Below the pieces are notes generated by a model. It did not search any database, was not told the origin of the DNA, and worked only from the letters and a program-made list of their open reading frames with translations. DNA of 64,000 bases from NCBI GenBank assembly GCA_902728285.1, contig CACVBU010000189.1, positions 516,185 to 580,184 on the forward strand, written 5' to 3'. This document shows positions 54,001 to 60,000 of the stretch, piece by piece (positions within the stretch are counted from its first letter, which is position 1; the number at the start of each line of letters is the position of its first letter). The position numbers were made by a program, and so were the translations under genes. Origin of the DNA: Clytia hemisphaerica (taxonomy: Eukaryota > Cnidaria > Hydrozoa > Leptothecata > Clytiidae).

Positions 54001-57000
54001 TCAATCGCGGTGCAACGTACAAACACACCGCTTTCCAACAGAAAATCAATAACTATGAAGTGAAAATGAGCGCTAAAGTTGGTCTCCTGTCTAGGAATAT
54101 TCGAATCGAAGGCGCCAATCATCCGGCCCGCTCGCTTGAAGATCAGAGTTTCGGCTGCCGTGTACTTGTCGGTAAATATGCCGGTGACGAAGGTGTTCCA
54201 TACAGAGGTAAAGCTCAATTGAATGAAGTACAGTTTAGCAACTGTGGGCAGTATGGATGGACTGAAAGTTATGATCCAAGGTATGTAAAGTTTTCATAGA
54301 AAATACTGTTGTTTATGGTTGGGTGGGCGAGTCTTGAAAATTTGTTTCTTATTAAGCACTAGTAATATAAAAATTGGCTGGATGAGATTAAAGTTAGGTA
54401 TAGTTTCATTCATCGTGAGAAGTAGGGATGGACTGAAAGTTTTGATCCAATGTATGTAGAGTTTACAAAGCAAATACTGTGATTTATGGTTTGGTGGGCG
54501 AATGCCCTAGTAATAAAAAAAGTTAAAGTTGACGAGAAAAGCTTAGGTATCGTTTACATTGGAAATATGCGCTATTATTCATGGTAAGGTGGGCGAGACT
54601 TAAAGGTACTAACTATTATTATGGTTGAAATGGGCGAGTTTTTGGATTGAAATTTACGATCCAGCAGGATCCAGTATTATACATAAGACTGAGTTAAAAT
54701 ATGGAATAATTTCAGAAAAGTGCTATTCTTGAGATGTTTTATGTTGAAATTCTTAAAAAGAATCAAATTTTCAAACTGAAAAAAAACTCTTTCTATTCTT
54801 CTCCATTTAGATTTTCACTCAGTTTTCTAAACCTTGGTGACATCGCACACGGCAACGAGTCGTTCGTTGACGGATGTTCTTTTAACGACGGTTATAACGT
54901 CGCCGTCGGCGTTTACGGCACCAACAATCTGACGGTCGAAAATAACGTCATTTATCATACTGTTGGACAAGGTATTGATTTGGAGGGAACTGGTAACAAG
55001 TTGTTGAATAATTTGGTTATCAGATCTGTTGCTGAGTCGACGTATAAGGTAAAGCTTTGTTTAAAAAAGAAATTGTGAGTAAAAATCTTTTATTAGTAGA
55101 GAAGTTGTGAATTTTTATTTCGATTATAATGCTACTGTCCTATCAATCGCAAATTATCTAGAAAGTAAATTTTTTAGCTTTCTTATTTCACAATGTAGTG
55201 AAAGACATGAACAAGTACGTAAAACTATTTAAACTATTTTAGAAACTGTAACTCTATACGAACCCTTGAAACGTCAATACTCCCCCAAAATTATTTACTG
55301 TCTAGCCTAGCGAATAGCGAGTTTATGTATTCGAGATAATTCGACGGGGACGGTATAAAGCAAAGTTGACATGTCTCCAAAATCACCGTCCACTTTGCTC
55401 GACGACGGTAAAAACACCAAAATACCGTCGTCTGTTTAGGTGAGCAAAGGCGATACAGAGCCGTACATCAACTATCGACTTTGTTTTGTATCATTTCACT
55501 TACCGTCGCCCTCGATATCCTCCGATACATAAACTCGGTAATAATGTCAATCTAACGGTGAAATTCAATTTTATTCAAATTCTAGTATATTACTTCGTTA
55601 TCTCTTCGTTATAAATAATTCAATTCTAGGTTAGACTCATTGTCACTTGCTGCTAGCTACAGTCTAGTGCCACTAGCGGTTATTGTTTTCAATTATTTAT
55701 TTTATTTATTTATAAAACCAAATTTACTCTAATTTATTGCCCCTATTGTAAGTATATATGAAATATAATCCGAGAAATTCAATTTCATTGAAATCACGAG
55801 GTTATCGAATGATAGAACGTTGAATAAGAGAGTGTCAAATGTAATAATGTTTTTTTTTTACAAAACAGGTGGACAAGAAGTACCCGCACGATTTAACATG
55901 GCCAGGAGCTATCCAAACCATCAACGCTAAAGACTTAACCATGATTGGAAATGTTGTTGCCGGTAGCGAGAAATTGGGATTCTATTTTGCCGGTACCGAT
56001 TGTGATGATGAGAATGCGCACTTGAAAGTTCGAGATAACGAAGTAATACTTTGTGTTTTTAATTTTTTTAAGTCTAGAAGAGCATTTGATTACTCTCCGC
56101 AAGGTTGTTGATCTAATAATCAGCAAGTCTTTCTCTTATAGGCCTTTATGCAAGCCTGGTCGTTATTACTTGACCTCGGTTATAATTCTCACTAACCGGC
56201 CATTCTTGTATTAGTGCAGCTCTTGTGCAAATTTGCATCATAAAGTGATATAGGTCTTATATGATATTGCGATAAATGTGATGGGATAATTTGTATGATT
56301 TGTTCGTTTATCCATGATATGCACCATTGCAATGTCTTCTGACATTACATCTCGGACCCAATAGCTGATTGATTGTAGGTGACGTAAAATCAGTCAATAC
56401 GATACGTCACGTTCAACAAATCAGCTGTTGGGTCCGTGAAAGACATTGCAGTGGTGCATATCATGAACATTATATTAATGTAGTATAGTTTTTATAAACT
56501 AACATTATCTCGTCACATTTTATCGTGGTATCATATAACACCCATATTACTGTATAATGCATTTTATAAACGACTCCAGTATCAAGGGCACGCGGTAACT
56601 ATATCATAGGTATAATATAGATCTCTCTTTATTCAGGTTCATGCCACGTTACACGGTGTTCATTTCAAGAAATCTACAAAGCATTGCTGGAAAGCCGAAC
56701 ATTTTCTTATATGGAAGAACTTGGATTACGGGATCTTCACATGGCCCGATAAAAGTATCGTTGTCTCTAACACCATCTTGGCAGACAACCGAGTATCACT
56801 CGCACTACACGTTGCTCGGCCCCATGCCCTTTCTCACGATACACGTGACAATACTATCACGGTCCGAAATTCTTTAATTATCGGACAATCATCGAATTTC
56901 GATTGTGTTACGGATCAGAAAATACCATTCCATGCAAGTCAATATATGGATAGGCGGCTACCACGCCCTAATAAAGGTAATAAAAGATTTGCTCTTTAAA

Positions 57001-60000
57001 TCATTAACACTTTATTTCACGATAAGGCGAGACCTTTTTTTGCTGGCCCGACCATTCTAAAATTTGAAAAAAGAATCAAAAAAACAAAATATTAGCAATA
57101 AATGTTGGGAGTTTATATTTTTGTTTTCATTATTGTGAATTATCAACGCTGTCTTGGGCATGTGTTGCTTATTTTTCATATTGACGCAAAATTTGTTTGC
57201 TGAAATATATTATCTTTAAAAAGTTGTGGGATAAAAACTAGGAACCTAGAACGTTATTTAATTTCATTTTTAGCTGAAATGATTGGTATTAAATCTTCTA
57301 TCTTCTCTTCGACCCCTTCAACTGGCCCCAAAATGTCATGGGAAGACCCAATGTCATATCCGGCCATTAAGGGCCTGACCCGTTTCGATGGCGTTACCAT
57401 TTCGGACTTTGGACCTACTGGATGTAATAATGGCGCGCATAATTACTTCTGGATGACGTCACCAAAATATGGGGATATCTTTCATCCAATGGAAATGGAG
57501 AAAACGGTTTTGAACAATGTTGCAGAAAAAAGCAAGGTACTAACAAAGTTTCAACTGTTCTACTGTAAAAAGCTTTCATTATTCCAAAATTAGCTCCACC
57601 TTTACTTAAACCGCTTATCTCATTTCTCCGTTATAGTTTCAGACCCATGTTCCTAGCATTTTAATTCATAATATTTCATATCTAGATATTTTCGCATATC
57701 AGCTCAACACGTTATATGAAATAACGAGTCCACTAGATACTTAAGTTTTATCATATTCAAAATCTAATATTTTTATCTCTCTAATACTTTTATCTCCTTG
57801 ATACGTAAATCTTCCTAATATTTTTATCTCCCCAATATTTGTTCTATCCCCTTAAAAATTTTTATCTCCCTCATATTTAATTTCCAGATATTCCATCATC
57901 CAATGACAGCGCGTTGGATCAATCCAGCAGATTGCGTAGACATGGATTGCGACGCTCGCCGTAAAATGATTATCACTGATTTAGACGGATCATTTTTTGG
58001 GGAAGCAATGACAACATTATTATCCCGATCGGAATTCGGATGGGATGCGGCACCCGTTTGGGGTATTGGTAATTTCCGTATACCCAGGACAATGTTAACG
58101 AGACCGGACGGCTCAAGGATTGATGCGAACACTAAGTACCCTAACAAAGGTCAGTGAAAATTCCTTCTTTCTGAAGAAAGCGTTATTTTTAAAGTACAAT
58201 AAAACGGCTAAAACTTCTTGATTTCGGGAAAACATTCAAGGCCCGTTTCAGGAGTCTTTTTACTGTTTTTATTGGGCATACCGGCAAAAGTCGTTTTCTA
58301 AAGTCTGTCCAGATATAATTGGCCTGTAACTTTCGATAGTTAAATATAATTATGGAAATTCTTTTTGCTTGTTTTAGAAAATCAAAAGCGCTATATTTGA
58401 ATGTATTTTTGGTTGAAAAATTCGCGATTTTTAGCGGTTAAATTTGCGATTGCAAAAATTGAGCTTTTTTTCTACTTATGCTATAACGTTCATTTTTACA
58501 CCAGTGGTAGTTCAACCTTAGGTTAAAAAGTTTGTCAAATTTCAAGGAAAACAGAAAAGTCCTTCGGAAGATATGGGCCCCGAAATACCCCTTAGTAGCA
58601 CTTTTCTTTGAAATATCAAATCTCCAACTTATTACTAAAAACGGGGGTAGTGATATGATTGATAAAACAGTTTTTCGATCATAACACATTTTACGATCTG
58701 TTTAATGACCTCATAGCCAAATTGTGTTTAGTGTTTTAGGAATTAGCAAAGTTCTTTAGACTTAAAAATAACAAAGGCAATATAAGTTCATGCTTATCTT
58801 TTCACTAAAAACAATTATACTGTGATTTCACTTCGTTTCGAAATAATAAATGATACCAATAGCAATAATACCAATGCACCAACACTTAACATTTTCCAAC
58901 TTTTAATTGCACTGTTCAAAAAAGATAACATAACCCCCGTTTTTAGTAATAAGTTGGAGATTTGATATTTCACAGAAAAGTGCTACCAAGGGGTATTTCG
59001 GGTCCCATATCTTCTGAAGGACTTTTCTGTTTGCTTTGAAATTTGACAAACTTCTTAACCTAAGGTTGAACTACCACTGGTGTAAAAAAGAACGTTAAAG
59101 CATAAGTAGAAAAATAGCTCAATTTTTACAATCGCAAATTTAACCGCTAAAAATCACGAATTTTTCAACCAAAAATACATTCAAATACAGTACCTTTGAC
59201 TCTCTAAAACAAGCAAAAAAAATGTCTATAATTATATTTGACTATCAAAAGTTACAGGCATTCTTGTTTCCACTGCCAATTATATCTGGACAGACTTTAG
59301 TTGGCTGTATGATAGTCTACGGTTTTTGTAACTGACTGAATTTTATCTTCACCTACCCAAAATCTTGGTCTTTTTTAGTTGTAAAGTGACAATGTGTTAA
59401 AAATTTTCCTTTCTATGGTTTTACTCTTAGTCTTTATAGTGTATTTTACCTTGCCAACTCTTTGCGTTGTGTTCTCACCTACTGAAACGTAGTTTGCAGT
59501 CCAGTTCTTACTGGCTGTCAACGGGTTGAACATGTTTCATGCAGCCCTAATCCTCCCATTTAAGTCAGTCAGATAATAATTATATGAATTAAAATCTATA
59601 GGTATCATTCGCGGTACAGAACAAGGATCCAAATGCACCTTCATTGATGATTGGAACATGTATAAATGCCAACAAATGTTTTATAAAATGTTTGTTATTG
59701 AGAGCTTGGACAAAGATACAGAAACACGTCGATTGTCACCCATTGGTATCGCCAGTAATGGGTATGTTTACCTCTCTTATTCAGTCGAATATAAGAGACT
59801 CCTAACTAAAAACTTTCTCGTTTAGTTTTTTTTCAAGTAACGGGTATGTTTACCTCTTTTATCCAGCCAAATATAAGGGACTTTTAACTAAAAACTTTCT
59901 CGTTTAGTTTTTTTCAAGTAACGGGTATGTTTACCTCCCTTATCCAGTCGAAAATAAGGGACTTTTAAATGAAAATTTCTCCTGTTGTTTTTTCAAGTAA

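Noticed and set aside
56145-56200. Possible extra exon after exon 42 (TATAG then GCCTTTATGCAAGCC)
   Set aside because: Exon 42 joins directly to exon 56637 (NE then [10 protein letters not shown]) in phase and gives the family sequence; the candidate hits a stop after about 17 residues.
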